This document shows positions 15,915 through 26,174 of a stretch of 64,000 nucleotides of DNA, piece by piece. Positions within the stretch are counted from its first letter, which is position 1, and each line of letters opens with the position of its first letter. Under the pieces are notes generated by a model. It had not been told where the DNA came from and did no database searches. It was given only the letters and a program-made list of their open reading frames with translations. The stretch is from JAHDFB01 sp965658745 (GTDB taxonomy: Bacteria > Bacteroidota > Bacteroidia > Chitinophagales > Saprospiraceae). The stretch spans positions 434,001 through 498,000 of the forward strand of contig CBFHTK010000002.1 in NCBI GenBank assembly GCA_965658745.1. The letters run 5' to 3'. The translations under genes and the position numbers were made by a program.

Positions 15915-18374
15915 TTGCGATCGAAAGCTGTAAATACTGTACAAGTAATCCTTCCGTTGGCGATTCCTCGCACATACACCTACGAGGTTCCAGATGAGCT
16001 AGTTGCTAGTTTGCAATTTGGAATTCGAGTAGAAGTACCGTTGAAGCGGAAATTATTGTCAGGAATTGTTAGCTCTGAAGTAGTTAATGGAACGCATGAT
16101 GTTAAGTTAAAAAAGATTATTGCAGTCCTTGATGATGCACCGATAGTCGATGAAAAACAGTTTCAGTTTTGGCTTTGGATCGCTAAGTATTACTGCTGTA
16201 CGATAGGGGAGGTGATGCTGGTTGCACTTCCTGGTGGTTTGAAATTATACAGTGAAACAAAGGTAATCCTAGTAGACGGACAAGAGATCGATTCTCAGAT
16301 ATTATCTGATGATGAATATATGGTCATTGAGGCTCTTACAATTCAAGGAGAGTTATCAATTTTCAATATTCAAGAAATACTCAATAAAAAAAGTGTATAC
16401 CCTGTCATTCACAAGTTGATCGACAAAGCCTTGATTGTAGTCAAAGAAGAGCTTCAAGAGAAATTCAAGCCAAAGAAGGAAAGTTTTGTCAGTTTTCCTG
16501 ATGAACGCAGAAAAGATGAGCAGTGGCTAATAGAAATGTTGGAGAAAGTTGATAAAGTCGATAATCAGAGGAGAGCTCTGCTTGCCTTCATTCAACATAG
16601 AAAGACGGATCAACCGTTTGTTTTGAAAAAGACTATTCGAGATACCGCACATGTCACTTCTTCAGTGATCTCAGCAATGGTTAAGAAGGGAATATTTATC
16701 GAAGAAAAGCGTCAGGTCAGTCGAATCCTGACAGAACAAGATACAGAGGTTGCAATCCAGCCTCTCAGTGATAAGCAGATTGAAAAACTGCGGGAAATAG
16801 AGATTGCATTTGAAACTCAGCAAACTGTTTTATTGCACGGTGTCACAGGCAGTGGTAAAACAAGGGTTTTTATGGAGCTTATTGCTAAAGTTCTAGATAA
16901 TGGAGGGCAGGTTCTCTATCTTTTGCCAGAAATAGCTCTGACAACACAAATTGTTGAACGTCTTAAGCGTGTTTTTTCAGATCGTGTTTTGGTTTATCAT
17001 AGCAAGATGAATAGTCAAGAACGAGTTGAGTTATATCGAGAGTCTATGAAGCCAGGTAGGATTATACTTGGAGCTCGATCAGCTATTTTTATGCCCTTCA
17101 CAAAATTGGAGCTCGTGATAGTAGATGAGGAACATGATTCTTCATACAAGCAACAAGACCCTGCACCGAGATATAATGCACGTGATTTAGCAATTGTACT
17201 TAGCATTTTACATAAGGCAAAGACGCTTCTTGGGACTGCTACTCCTTCTTTGGAATCTTGGATTAATGCTAAGAAAGGAAAATATGGTTATGTAGAGCTT
17301 AAGGAAAGATTTGGAAATAGTGTGCTTCCAGATATAGAATTGGTGGATCTAAAGCGCGCATACAAGACTAAAAAAATGCAGTCCTACTTCAGCGATCATT
17401 TGATTGAAGCGATCAAAGATGCACTGGTAATGGATCGGCAAGTAATTCTTTTTCAGAATCGTCGGGGTTTTTCACCTGTCATTACTTGTGAATTATGTGG
17501 GTGGAAATGTGAATGTAAGAACTGTGACACTACGTTAACAGTCCATAAGTATTTCGACGAAGCAAGATGTCATTATTGTGGGTATCGCGTTGCTCTCCCA
17601 AAGATTTGTCCAGCTTGCGGCAATGAACATTTGGATCAAGTTGGATTTGGAACAGAGAAAATTGAAGAGGAGCTGGCAAAGATTTTGCCTGAAGCGCGCA
17701 TTGCACGGATGGATTATGATACCACCAAAACCAAAAATGCGTATGAAAAGATCATTTATCAGTTTACTACGCATCAATTGGATATTCTCGTAGGAACACA
17801 AATGGTTACCAAGGGACTTGATTTTGGAAAGGTTTCAGTTGTAGGGATTCTAAATGCAGATAAGTTATTGGCTTTCCCTGATTTTCGCTCATATGAGCGA
17901 GCTTTTCAGTTAATGATTCAAGTGAGTGGAAGAGCGGGGCGGAGAAAAACTAAAGGAAAAGTCATCATACAAACATTTAGTCCAACGCATAGAATATTCA
18001 CAGATGTAATCAATAGTGATTTTGAGCAATTTTACGAAGAAGAGCAGAAAGAGCGCCAACTTAGGTTTTTCCCACCAGTAGTAAGAGCTATTGAAGTCAC
18101 GTTGAAGCATAAGAAGCTTGATGTAGTGCGAGATGCTGGCTCTCTGTACAGAGATCTCCTCCATAAACAGATAGGTGATCGTGTCTCTGCTGTTTTTGAA
18201 CCTTCAATTCCTAGATTGCGAGGTTTATATATCCGCCAAGTTTTCATTAAGATGGAAAAGGACCATAAGGTTAATGATCACGTGAAGAAATGGGTTCAAT
18301 ATTATAGAGGGCAGCTCAAACAAAGCGATGGATTCAAATCAGTGCGAGTCAATATTGATGTTGATCCCTATTGA
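15915..18374 (+). CDS. priA: Primosomal protein N' (PriA helicase)
   Basis: 819 residues from TTG 15915, the only possible start: the preceding in-frame stop is at 15894 with no ATG or GTG between. PriA restarts stalled replication forks. The N-terminal 3' DNA-binding domain begins VQVILPLAIPRTYTYEVP. The helicase core has GVTGSGKT (309-316), DEEH, LGTATPS and the later motif LVGTQMVTKGLDF. The zinc-binding domain shows CELCGWKCECKNC and CHYCGYRVALPKICPACG, seven clear cysteines in two clusters. The C-terminal domain is complete. Genes on either side are unrelated. Confidence 0.97.
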   Translation: MRSKAVNTVQVILPLAIPRTYTYEVPDELVASLQFGIRVEVPLKRKLLSGIVSSEVVNGTHDVKLKKIIAVLDDAPIVDEKQFQFWLWIAKYYCCTIGEVMLVALPGGLKLYSETKVILVDGQEIDSQILSDDEYMVIEALTIQGELSIFNIQEILNKKSVYPVIHKLIDKALIVVKEELQEKFKPKKESFVSFPDERRKDEQWLIEMLEKVDKVDNQRRALLAFIQHRKTDQPFVLKKTIRDTAHVTSSVISAMVKKGIFIEEKRQVSRILTEQDTEVAIQPLSDKQIEKLREIEIAFETQQTVLLHGVTGSGKTRVFMELIAKVLDNGGQVLYLLPEIALTTQIVERLKRVFSDRVLVYHSKMNSQERVELYRESMKPGRIILGARSAIFMPFTKLELVIVDEEHDSSYKQQDPAPRYNARDLAIVLSILHKAKTLLGTATPSLESWINAKKGKYGYVELKERFGNSVLPDIELVDLKRAYKTKKMQSYFSDHLIEAIKDALVMDRQVILFQNRRGFSPVITCELCGWKCECKNCDTTLTVHKYFDEARCHYCGYRVALPKICPACGNEHLDQVGFGTEKIEEELAKILPEARIARMDYDTTKTKNAYEKIIYQFTTHQLDILVGTQMVTKGLDFGKVSVVGILNADKLLAFPDFRSYERAFQLMIQVSGRAGRRKTKGKVIIQTFSPTHRIFTDVINSDFEQFYEEEQKERQLRFFPPVVRAIEVTLKHKKLDVVRDAGSLYRDLLHKQIGDRVSAVFEPSIPRLRGLYIRQVFIKMEKDHKVNDHVKKWVQYYRGQLKQSDGFKSVRVNIDVDPY

Positions 18375-18593
18375 CCAAAATAAGATGAATTATTTTTAGT
18401 TGTTTATGCAAGTTTTATTGCTTTCTACACGGTCAAATTCTGCTACTATGATCAATCAAGATATATCTATATGAATTAAAATAAAAGGGCAATATAAAAT
18501 TCTTAATTCACATTAAAACTGCTATTATATTCTATATATATTTAATACGCCTAATTTCATTGCGAAAATTCGTTTATTTCCTTATATTATTCG

Positions 18594-18601
18594 TATTTTT
18601 G
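18594..18601 (+). promoter_or_regulatory. Candidate -7 box upstream of the E1 gene
   Basis: TATTTTTG fits TAnnTTTG, 67 bases before the ATG at 18669. The 294-base spacer between priA and the E1 gene is otherwise AT-rich with nothing else I can identify. No clear -33 TTTG was found, so this is tentative. Confidence 0.3.
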
Positions 18602-18668
18602 TGGAACATTTGAATGTCATCAGATGTTGTTTTTCTATATTCTATTTGACCAATCAAACTTGTAAGAT

Positions 18669-21092
18669 ATGATCTCTAACCCTGTTGCTTCAAATACTGC
18701 TTCTAAAGGAAAAACGAAACATCAAGATTATATTGATCAAGTCCTACAAGATTACTGGATTTGTCTAGTATCTAGGGAAGCAAGTTTACTTGGTCGAAAA
18801 GAAGTTTTGACTGGAAAAGCCAAGTTTGGCATTCTTGGAGATGGAAAAGAAGTACCTCAAGTTGCTATGGCTCGAGCCTTTAAAAACGGAGATTTCAGAA
18901 GTGGTTACTATAGAGACCAAACCTTCATGTTTGCGACTGGTCTTTTAACTGTTGAGCAGTTTTTTGGACAACTATATGCAGACACAGAAAATGATCCTCA
19001 TTCAGGTGGTAGACAAATGAATTCGCATTACGCGACCGCTCTTCTCGATGACCAAGGTCAATGGTCTAATCATACGGAGACCAAAAATGTTTCATCAGAT
19101 ATTTCTTGTACTGCTGGACAAATGGCAAGGGGATTAGGACTTGCTCTTGCATCGAAAAAATACAAGCAATTAAAGAATGATCAAGAACAGCAGTTCTCAA
19201 AAGATGGTGACGAAGTAACTTTTATCACAATTGGTGATGCTTCTACTTCGGAAGGTGTTTTCTGGGAAACGATGAATGCTGCTGCTGTTATGAAGGTGCC
19301 TATGGCTGTATCAGTTTGGGATGACGGATACGGAATATCAGTACCAAAAGAATATCAAACAGTGAAATCTTCGATTTCCAAGGCATTGGAGGGAATGATG
19401 CTTGATGAGGACGGTAATGGAGTTATTATTGTATCAGTTAAAGGATATGACTATCCTGAGCTTGTGAAAGTATATGATCAAGTAATTAATCAAGTTCGTT
19501 CAGCTCATATTCCTGCCTTGATTCACGTTGAGGATCTTACTCAGCCACAGGGGCACTCTACTTCAGGATCACACGAAAGATATAAAGATGCTTCCAGATT
19601 GGAGTGGGAGAGAGACCATGATTGCATTCTCAAAATGCGAGAATGGATGGTTGAGAACGATCTTGTAACGGAAGACAAACTTGATGAAATGGTCAAGGAA
19701 GCTAAAGCCTATGTCAAGGAAAGTGCGAAGAAAGCATGGGCAAGTTTCCAGAATTCATTCAAGCCTGAGGTAGAAAAACTATATGCTATTGCGGCAGAGT
19801 TAAAGACCCAGAGACCTGCAGATTTACAGTTTGTACAGACTATAGAGCAGTCTGTGAATGAGCTCATGAGTTTGAATCTCGGAGACATAACTAAGTATGC
19901 TCGTAGATTGCTCTTTGGATTAAGTTACGATTCTGGTCATACTGAGAAACTGGTATCGTTTATTAGTGAACTTCAGAGTAAGGGCCATGACAAGTATCAC
20001 ACGCACTTGTATGCCGAAGGATCTAACTCTGCAATTCAAGTACCTATCATAAATAAAGAGTACAGCGAGAATCCAGAGCGAAAAACTGGTTATGATATCC
20101 TGAATAATTATTTTGACCAATTACTTGCTACTAATAATAAAGCAGTCGCGTTTGGTGAAGATGTCGGGCAAATCGGAGACGTTAACCAAGGTTTTGCTGG
20201 TTTGCAAGAGAAATATGGAGAAGATAGAGTCTGGGATACAGGAATAAGAGAATGGACTATTATGGGTCAAGCGATTGGTTTAGCCCAAAGAGGATTTCGA
20301 CCAATTGCAGAAATTCAATATTTGGATTATATCATATATGGTATTGAACCGCTTGTTGATGACTTAACGACTGTTAGATATCGATCAAATGGTATCCAAA
20401 TGGCACCTGCTATTATACGTACAAGAGGGCATAGATTGGAGGGTATTTGGCATGCAGGTTCTCCGATGGGAATGTTGATTCACGCACTACGTGGCATGTA
20501 TATTGTTGTTCCAAGGAATATGGTACAAGCTGCTGGATTCTACAATACCCTAATGCAAGGAAATGATCCAGCATTGGTGGTAGAGTGTTTGAATGGATAT
20601 CGAATAAGAGAAGAAGAGCCTAGTAATTTGGGTACATATACGATACCATTGGGTGTTCCTGAAACGCTAGTTCAAGGTACTGATGTTACGCTTGTGACAT
20701 ATGGATCAATGGTACGAATAGCTGAAAAAGCGGTGGAGATGTTAGCATCACACGATATTTCAGTTGAATTGATTGATGTCCAGACTTTACTACCATTTGA
20801 TATGGAAGGTCATATCGTTGATTCACTGAGCAAAACAAATCGCATTGTCTTTTGTGACGAAGATGTGCCAGGTGGAGCTACTTCATTCATGATGCAAAAG
20901 GTGCTTGAAGAACAAGGAGGATATAAGTACCTCGATTCAAAACCTACTACGATTACAGCTCACGAGCACAGAACACCATTTGGATCAGATGGAGATTACT
21001 TTACAAAGCCAGGTGAAGAAGATATCTTTGAGGGTATCTACAAGATGATGAACGAGGCAAATCCTTCGAAGTATCCTTTTCAGTTTCAGTAA
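18669..21092 (+). CDS. 2-oxoacid dehydrogenase E1, alpha and beta subunits fused
   Basis: 807 residues. The alpha part (about 20-390) carries the thiamine-diphosphate motif starting GDAST (Gly189, Asp190) and ending WDDGYGISVP, after EVPQVAMARAFKNGDF and GHSTSGSHERYKD in the style of branched-chain or alpha-keto acid E1. The beta part (from about 470) opens GYDILNNYFDQLLATN and AFGEDVGQIGDV, followed by GLAQRGFRPIAEIQYLDYI and the C-terminal transketolase domain. In the usual complex E1 alpha and beta are separate proteins; one-chain fusions are known in Bacteroidota. It decarboxylates a 2-oxoacid and passes the acyl group to an E2 encoded elsewhere. Substrate (pyruvate or branched-chain) cannot be fixed from the sequence. 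Confidence 0.9.
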   Translation: MISNPVASNTASKGKTKHQDYIDQVLQDYWICLVSREASLLGRKEVLTGKAKFGILGDGKEVPQVAMARAFKNGDFRSGYYRDQTFMFATGLLTVEQFFGQLYADTENDPHSGGRQMNSHYATALLDDQGQWSNHTETKNVSSDISCTAGQMARGLGLALASKKYKQLKNDQEQQFSKDGDEVTFITIGDASTSEGVFWETMNAAAVMKVPMAVSVWDDGYGISVPKEYQTVKSSISKALEGMMLDEDGNGVIIVSVKGYDYPELVKVYDQVINQVRSAHIPALIHVEDLTQPQGHSTSGSHERYKDASRLEWERDHDCILKMREWMVENDLVTEDKLDEMVKEAKAYVKESAKKAWASFQNSFKPEVEKLYAIAAELKTQRPADLQFVQTIEQSVNELMSLNLGDITKYARRLLFGLSYDSGHTEKLVSFISELQSKGHDKYHTHLYAEGSNSAIQVPIINKEYSENPERKTGYDILNNYFDQLLATNNKAVAFGEDVGQIGDVNQGFAGLQEKYGEDRVWDTGIREWTIMGQAIGLAQRGFRPIAEIQYLDYIIYGIEPLVDDLTTVRYRSNGIQMAPAIIRTRGHRLEGIWHAGSPMGMLIHALRGMYIVVPRNMVQAAGFYNTLMQGNDPALVVECLNGYRIREEEPSNLGTYTIPLGVPETLVQGTDVTLVTYGSMVRIAEKAVEMLASHDISVELIDVQTLLPFDMEGHIVDSLSKTNRIVFCDEDVPGGATSFMMQKVLEEQGGYKYLDSKPTTITAHEHRTPFGSDGDYFTKPGEEDIFEGIYKMMNEANPSKYPFQFQ

Positions 21093-21259
21093 CAATTGCT
21101 TTGAAAGCATTTTGAAAAAGAAAGAGTTAACGGATATGGTATAAATACCTATTGGCAATTCACCAAGTTCAATATTCTATACTTAGTGCCTATTCTTAGT
21201 ATTTATTTTTTGCATGACACAATTTGATACTATAGCGCCACGTCTACAATGCAATTGTA

Positions 21260-22024
21260 TTACCTAGTGAAAAACCATTCATTTTCGGAGGATAAATCAG
21301 AATTGAGGGCATAGTCTTCATAATTGAAAGCTTTCAGATCTTCCGCATCAGTGATTGAATGATCGATAGCATATCTAGTCATTAATCCTCTCGCTTTTTT
21401 CGCATTAAACGAAATGAATTTCAGCTCACCTTTATGCATTTCCTTGAATTGTATATCGATGATTTTGGCTTTGATTTTACTTGCGTTAACTGCTTTGAAA
21501 TATTCTTGTGAAGCACAGTTGACTATGACATCAGAACCTGTTTGGTCAAGATCTTCCTGAAGGATTGTGGTGATTTTATCACCCCAAAACTCATATAAAT
21601 TTTTCTTTCTACGTAAAGGTAATTTAGTACCCATTTCGAGTCTATACTCATGCATTCGATCAAGCGGTCTCAGCAATCCATATAGACCTGATAATATGCG
21701 CACGTGATCTTGTGCATATTCTAAGCCATTTCTATCTAATGTCTCTGCATCCAAACCTTGGTACACTCCACCGTTGAAAGCAAGAAGTGCTTCCTTACCT
21801 TCATTGTCAATCGTTTCTATATCAAATGACTCATAACGATCTTTATTCAGCTGTGCTAAATCTTTACTGATACTCATGAGCTCTCTCATGCCTTTGTTTG
21901 ACATTCTCTTGAGCTTGTTTACTAGCTGAACGGGTTCTTCTTGAAAACGAACGCTACTAGCCTGTAATCCAGTTTCAATTGGATTGAAATTAAGAGTTTT
22001 TGCTGGGGACAATAAAATAATCAT
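21260..22024 (-). CDS. yaaA: Peroxide stress protein YaaA
   Basis: 254 residues, as expected. Signature stretches are MIILLSPAKTLNF at the N-terminus, ALLAFNGGVYQGLDAETL, ARI-type HVRILSGLYGLLRPLDRM and YRLEMGTKL, and VNCASQEYFKAV. YaaA lowers intracellular free iron and protects from oxidative DNA damage in E. coli. It is downstream of the DUF1573 gene on the same strand, but that gene is closed by a terminator, so it is probably expressed on its own. Confidence 0.95.
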   Translation of the reverse strand: MIILLSPAKTLNFNPIETGLQASSVRFQEEPVQLVNKLKRMSNKGMRELMSISKDLAQLNKDRYESFDIETIDNEGKEALLAFNGGVYQGLDAETLDRNGLEYAQDHVRILSGLYGLLRPLDRMHEYRLEMGTKLPLRRKKNLYEFWGDKITTILQEDLDQTGSDVIVNCASQEYFKAVNASKIKAKIIDIQFKEMHKGELKFISFNAKKARGLMTRYAIDHSITDAEDLKAFNYEDYALNSDLSSENEWFFTR

Positions 22025-22049
22025 ATGCTTAACTTATTTATCATGGAAC

Positions 22050-22084
22050 AAAAAAATCCTTGCTCTAGTTAAAGAACAAGGATA
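22050..22084 (-). terminator. Intrinsic terminator of the DUF1573 gene
   Basis: On the minus strand ATCCTTGTTCT pairs with AGAGCAAGGAT with a weak spot, followed by a run of seven Ts (plus-strand A run 22050-22056). It lies 23 bases after the stop at 22108 and separates this gene from yaaA. Confidence 0.85.
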
Positions 22085-22107
22085 ATAGATCTTTGTTTAG
22101 GTGAAAC

Positions 22108-22563
22108 TTAGTTACCTCCGCCTAAAATTGATTTTGGTGCTTCTGGCACTGCATCTTCCTTTTTGGATACATTTCCTACAACTTTAATCACGTGAGGGCT
22201 TCCACCTTCATTCGTTGTAATTGTAACTGTTTTATTGATTTTACCCAATCTGTTTGTTGCATATGAAATCTTAATTTCAGAAGTTTCACCAGGCATAATT
22301 GGTTCCTTAGGCCATACTGGTACAGTACATCCACAAGATCCTCTAGCGTTGGAGATTACTAATGGTTCAGTACCCGTGTTTGTGAACTTTACGAAACGAT
22401 CGCGCTCTGAATTTTGCTCGATTTCCCCGTAATCGCAAACCATTTTTTCGAATGTCATCATTGGCCCATCAGTTGATTGCTGAGGATCTTGCGCGTCTGC
22501 TTGAGCAGAAACAAAACCAGCAAAACCGAAAACCATGAAGCATACAACAAATAGACTCTTCAT
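22108..22563 (-). CDS. DUF1573 secreted/periplasmic protein
   Basis: 151 residues with a signal peptide (about 20 residues, ending SAQA). One DUF1573 immunoglobulin-like domain follows: MVCDYGEIEQNSERDRFVKF, NTGTEPLVISNARGSCGCTVP and EIKISYATNRLGKINKTVTI. The CGC pair is characteristic. Function of the family is unsettled; it is common in Bacteroidota cell envelopes. A strong terminator follows. About 260 AT-rich bases upstream to the M28 gene show no other gene. Confidence 0.88.
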   Translation of the reverse strand: MKSLFVVCFMVFGFAGFVSAQADAQDPQQSTDGPMMTFEKMVCDYGEIEQNSERDRFVKFTNTGTEPLVISNARGSCGCTVPVWPKEPIMPGETSEIKISYATNRLGKINKTVTITTNEGGSPHVIKVVGNVSKKEDAVPEAPKSILGGGN

Positions 22564-22823
22564 TTGGATTATAGTTTTATTTTAAAAAAAATATTACTCT
22601 AAGATATTACTTTTTTCACTTAGATGTAGAGTTGCTCTTTATTTTTGATCGAATTTGCAAATAATTAACAAACCAAAAAAAACATATATTTCTACAACTA
22701 CACCTCATTAACGAGCTTAAAAGGCTCAAAGTTTCAATCAGTCCTTTTTTCTAACTGCGTTGATCAAAAATTTGTCTTTTTTGAAATAGAATTGCAAGTA
22801 AATCAAGTTAATTGCAGCCTGTG

Positions 22824-24056
22824 CTAATTGAAAGTAACTGAAACTGACATTTCTTTTCCGTCACGGTTAATTACTACAGGAATGGTTTGACCTTTTTCAA
22901 AAGCACCTAAAGCTTTCATATAGCCCATCATGTCTGGCACTTCGAGATCGCCCATCTTGATAACCACATCTCCTTGTTGAATTCCAGCATTTGACGCTGT
23001 TCTGCCATCTTTTACACCATCTATTCGCATTCCTGTACCTTGAAACATATAATCAGGTATTACTCCAAGCGTTACTTTAAATTCTCGCGAGTTTTTAGTT
23101 TCATCCTTTGTTTTTGTGAAAGCAATCTTTTTATCATCAAGTTCGTCAATGACTTGCAAGATGTAATTACCTATTTCATAGCAACCTTGGATGTTTACTT
23201 TTTCAATGTCATCAGATGGTTTGTGATAGTCTTCATGTTGTCCTGTAAAAAAGTGAATAGAAGGGATGTCGCTAAGATAAAAACTAGAGTGATCTGATGG
23301 TCCGATACCGCTTTCTGACTTAACCAATTCAAATTTTTTATTTACGTCATCTAGCACTGTCCATTCTGGAGATGTTCCGACACCATTGATAGCCAGTCGA
23401 TTATTTTCGAGTCTTCCAACCATGTCCATGTTGATCATATAATTAATTTGTTCTAGAGGATATGTTGGATTCTTAGTCCAATAGTTACTACCCCAAAGTC
23501 CTTTTTCCTCTCCAGAGAAAGCAATGAAGAGATAATTGTTGTCATCAAATTTTTTACTTTTTAGTTTTTCAGCTAGCCAAATCATGACTGCAACACCACT
23601 TGCATTGTCATCAGCTCCATTGTGGATTTCTGCAGGGCCTTGATATAAAGAACCAAAACCACCCATACCCAAGTGATCATAGTGTGCACCTATAACGACC
23701 GTATTCTGAGCTCCGTGGTCAATAAATCCTACGACATTTTTACCGTTAACAGGTGTTTTTTGACCTGCCATATCTGATCCATGTGGATCATTACTCTCAT
23801 ATCCAGTGAAACGTTGATAGTATTCTTTTGTCCCTTTTGGGCTCAAGCCCAAATCTGAGAATCGACTTGCAATATGTTCAGCTGCTAAATCTTCTCCTTT
23901 AGTTCCAGTTTCACGACCTTTCAATTCGTCAGATGCTAAATATTCAAGATCTTGGTACAAAGAACCACCGCTTGTGTCAGCTGGTAGATAAGATTTGGGT
24001 GAGCATGAAGCTAAAACAAAAGTGATAATAAGTAATAGAAATATATTCGTCTTCAT
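22824..24056 (-). CDS. M28-family aminopeptidase lipoprotein with C-terminal PDZ domain
   Basis: 410 residues from ATG 24056; a longer reading from 24179 would put a poor N-terminal extension in front of a good lipoprotein signal, MKTNIFLLLIITFVLASC (lipobox LASC, Cys18). The M28 zinc-peptidase core shows VIGAHYDHLG, HNGADDNASG, FIAFSGEEKGL, INMDMVGRL and HEDYHKPSDD, with all expected His, Asp and Glu ligands. A protease-associated insert precedes it. The last 90 residues are a PDZ domain (VIPDYMFQGTGMRIDGVKDG ... PVVINRDGKEMSVSVTF). Likely an outer- or inner-membrane peptidase for peptide uptake or envelope maintenance. It is divergent from a TolB-like gene. Confidence 0.92.
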   Translation of the reverse strand: MKTNIFLLLIITFVLASCSPKSYLPADTSGGSLYQDLEYLASDELKGRETGTKGEDLAAEHIASRFSDLGLSPKGTKEYYQRFTGYESNDPHGSDMAGQKTPVNGKNVVGFIDHGAQNTVVIGAHYDHLGMGGFGSLYQGPAEIHNGADDNASGVAVMIWLAEKLKSKKFDDNNYLFIAFSGEEKGLWGSNYWTKNPTYPLEQINYMINMDMVGRLENNRLAINGVGTSPEWTVLDDVNKKFELVKSESGIGPSDHSSFYLSDIPSIHFFTGQHEDYHKPSDDIEKVNIQGCYEIGNYILQVIDELDDKKIAFTKTKDETKNSREFKVTLGVIPDYMFQGTGMRIDGVKDGRTASNAGIQQGDVVIKMGDLEVPDMMGYMKALGAFEKGQTIPVVINRDGKEMSVSVTFN

Positions 24057-24232
24057 TTCAATATGATTGTTAATAAAAATTGAGGGTTTCGAATAAAAGA
24101 ATTGCGCTTTGAAGCACAAAAATACATGTAATAAGAAGTTTATCGCTTGATTTAAGGTTATATTACATAACTCTGACAATTCATATTTAATAAGATAGGG
24201 AATATTGATGCAATTTTGCGGTAAAAAAAATT

Positions 24233-25363
24233 ATGCGCTATCTCATAGTATTAATGATGACCGTATCACTTGTATTTTCTTGTAAACCAAATGCAGAACA
24301 AGCAGGTCAAGAAGTAGATAAAGCTGAAAAGAGCATGGATTCTTCCAAGCCTGAGCTAGAGCAAACTCTACACTATCCAGAAGAGACACATTTGGCAAAT
24401 GTCAAGCAATTGACTTTCGGAGGTGACAATGCTGAAGCTTACTGGTCTTTTGATAATAAGCAGTTGGTTTTTCAAGCTAGAAATGAAGAGTGGGGTACTG
24501 AATGTGATCAGATTTACGTAATGGATGCAGGAAAGTCACTTGCAGCTGATGAGATACCTCAATTGGTAAGCACAGGTAAAGGAAGAACAACTTGTAGTTA
24601 TTTTATGCCAGGAAATAAGTCTATTGTTTATGCAAGTACGCACGAAGGTGGAGAGACTTGTCCACCAGAGCCACAGAGAAGAAGCGATGGAAAATACGTA
24701 TGGCCTATTTATGAGTCATTTGATATTTACACAGCAGATCTCGAAGGTAATATTCTGGAAAAATTAACTGATGAGCCAGGATACGATGCAGAAGCGACTT
24801 TGTCCCCTCAAGGTGATAAGATCGTGTTTACGTCGCTTAGAACGGGAGACCTTGAGTTGTTTACGATGAATATTGACGGATCAGATGTACGTCAAGTAAC
24901 GTCGGGTTTAGGATATGATGGTGGAGCGTTTTTCTCTCCAGATGGCACCAAGCTTATTTTCCGAGCTTCTAGACCTCAAACCGATGAGGAAATAAAAGAG
25001 TACAAAGACCTTCTCGCCGAAGGACTTGTTCAGCCTACTGCAATGGAATTGTATGTATGTAATGTAGATGGTAGTGAACTGAAGAAGATTACTGATCTAG
25101 GAAATGCAAATTGGGCACCCTTCTTTCATCCAAGCGGTGAAAAGATTCTTTTTGCCAGTAATCATGCAAGTGAACGTGGATTTCCTTTTAACCTGTACAT
25201 GATAAATGTTGACGGAACTGGTTTAGAACAAATTACTTTTGACAAAACATTTGATTCTTTTCCGATGTTCAGCTATGACGGGAAGCAGTTAGTTTTTGCA
25301 AGTAACCGAAATAATGGTGGAACTCGCGAGACTAATTTATTTTTAGCTGATTGGGTAGAGTAG
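24233..25363 (+). CDS. TolB-like WD40/PD40 beta-propeller lipoprotein
   Basis: 376 residues with lipobox VFSC (Cys17). Repeated PD40 units include AEATLSPQGDKIVFTSLRTGD, GGAFFSPDGTKLIFRASRP, WAPFFHPSGEKILFASNHA and SFPMFSYDGKQLVFASNRN, the blades of a TolB-type six- or seven-bladed propeller. No catalytic domain is attached, unlike the C-terminal part of many Bacteroidota relatives that also carry a peptidase. It probably binds something in the periplasm. It diverges from the M28 peptidase gene. Confidence 0.85.
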   Translation: MRYLIVLMMTVSLVFSCKPNAEQAGQEVDKAEKSMDSSKPELEQTLHYPEETHLANVKQLTFGGDNAEAYWSFDNKQLVFQARNEEWGTECDQIYVMDAGKSLAADEIPQLVSTGKGRTTCSYFMPGNKSIVYASTHEGGETCPPEPQRRSDGKYVWPIYESFDIYTADLEGNILEKLTDEPGYDAEATLSPQGDKIVFTSLRTGDLELFTMNIDGSDVRQVTSGLGYDGGAFFSPDGTKLIFRASRPQTDEEIKEYKDLLAEGLVQPTAMELYVCNVDGSELKKITDLGNANWAPFFHPSGEKILFASNHASERGFPFNLYMINVDGTGLEQITFDKTFDSFPMFSYDGKQLVFASNRNNGGTRETNLFLADWVE

Positions 25364-25463
25364 GGCTTTAGGGCAAAGTTGTAAAAGATGTTTTTGGATG
25401 GGTCCAAAATATTTTTACGATTATTGTTTTCTCGAGGCACACCATCAATCGAAAAAATAATTA

Positions 25464-25790
25464 ATGGAAGAAACGCAAAAAAAGACTTGGATTCAACGAC
25501 TTCAGAAACGATGGGGTGTCTCTGCTAGCCAAGTTTTCATAATTCTGCTGGTTTTTGCTTGTACAGGTTTTTCCGTGATGTTTTTGAAGAAACCTGTTGT
25601 AGCTTACTTTACCGGCGGTGGCGAATCTAATATTTTGTTTTCTGTAATCTACTATATTCTCATTCTTCCGGTTTATAATCTGATCTTGCTAGTGTACGGT
25701 TTCATTTTTGGACAATTTGAGTTTTTCTGGAACTTTGAAAAAAAGATGTTCCAAAGGATGATTGGTAAAAAGCCACCTCCAGTTGTATAA
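25464..25790 (+). CDS. Small membrane protein, DUF6787-like
   Basis: 108 residues. A charged start (KTWIQRLQKRWGVSASQ) is followed by two hydrophobic segments, VFIILLVFACTGFSVMFL (about 25-42) and ILFSVIYYILILPVYNLILL (about 56-75), then an aromatic-rich tail (FEFFWNFEKKMFQRMIGKK). The RLQKRWGVS start and this layout match a conserved small family of Bacteroidota often misnamed as lipoprotein transferases. Function unknown. Its stop lies 10 bases from the stop of a convergent gene. Confidence 0.75.
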   Translation: MEETQKKTWIQRLQKRWGVSASQVFIILLVFACTGFSVMFLKKPVVAYFTGGGESNILFSVIYYILILPVYNLILLVYGFIFGQFEFFWNFEKKMFQRMIGKKPPPVV

Positions 25791-25799
25791 TTTATTTCA

Positions 25800-26174
25800 C
25801 TATTCAAGGGCTTTTGTCATTCTTCGCTCCATTAGATAGTACTTTACTTCCCCTTCATTGTCAATCACTGCTTGAACTAGTTTGTATCCTTTTTGATGCA
25901 TGAAATTAAGGATCGCTGTTTTTGAATCAAATAAAACTTGTCCATAACTGTCGTATAGAAACTCATTTTGCGACAAAGGTCTCGATCTGGACAGATATTC
26001 AATTTGAACACGATAAGGTAAGCCTGCTCTCAAAGATACACATGGATAGACGCTGATATATGGAGCTTCAAGTTTGTCTATTGAAGTTCCATCAGGTAAA
26101 CGGATTTCATCTTGAGAGTAAACTTGGTTTGTAAGAAATAGGCAACAGGTAATCAACAGTACTAAACGTCCCAT
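25800..26174 (-). CDS. Small secreted or periplasmic protein, unknown
   Basis: 124 residues. The N-terminus is a signal peptide (MGRLVLLITCCLFLTNQVYSQ). The mature 100 residues are polar with mixed strand and helix, including ALL-type helix AILNFMHQKGYKLVQAV and a strand EVKYYLMERRM. I do not recognise a family. It converges on the DUF6787-like gene. Confidence 0.65.
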   Translation of the reverse strand: MGRLVLLITCCLFLTNQVYSQDEIRLPDGTSIDKLEAPYISVYPCVSLRAGLPYRVQIEYLSRSRPLSQNEFLYDSYGQVLFDSKTAILNFMHQKGYKLVQAVIDNEGEVKYYLMERRMTKALE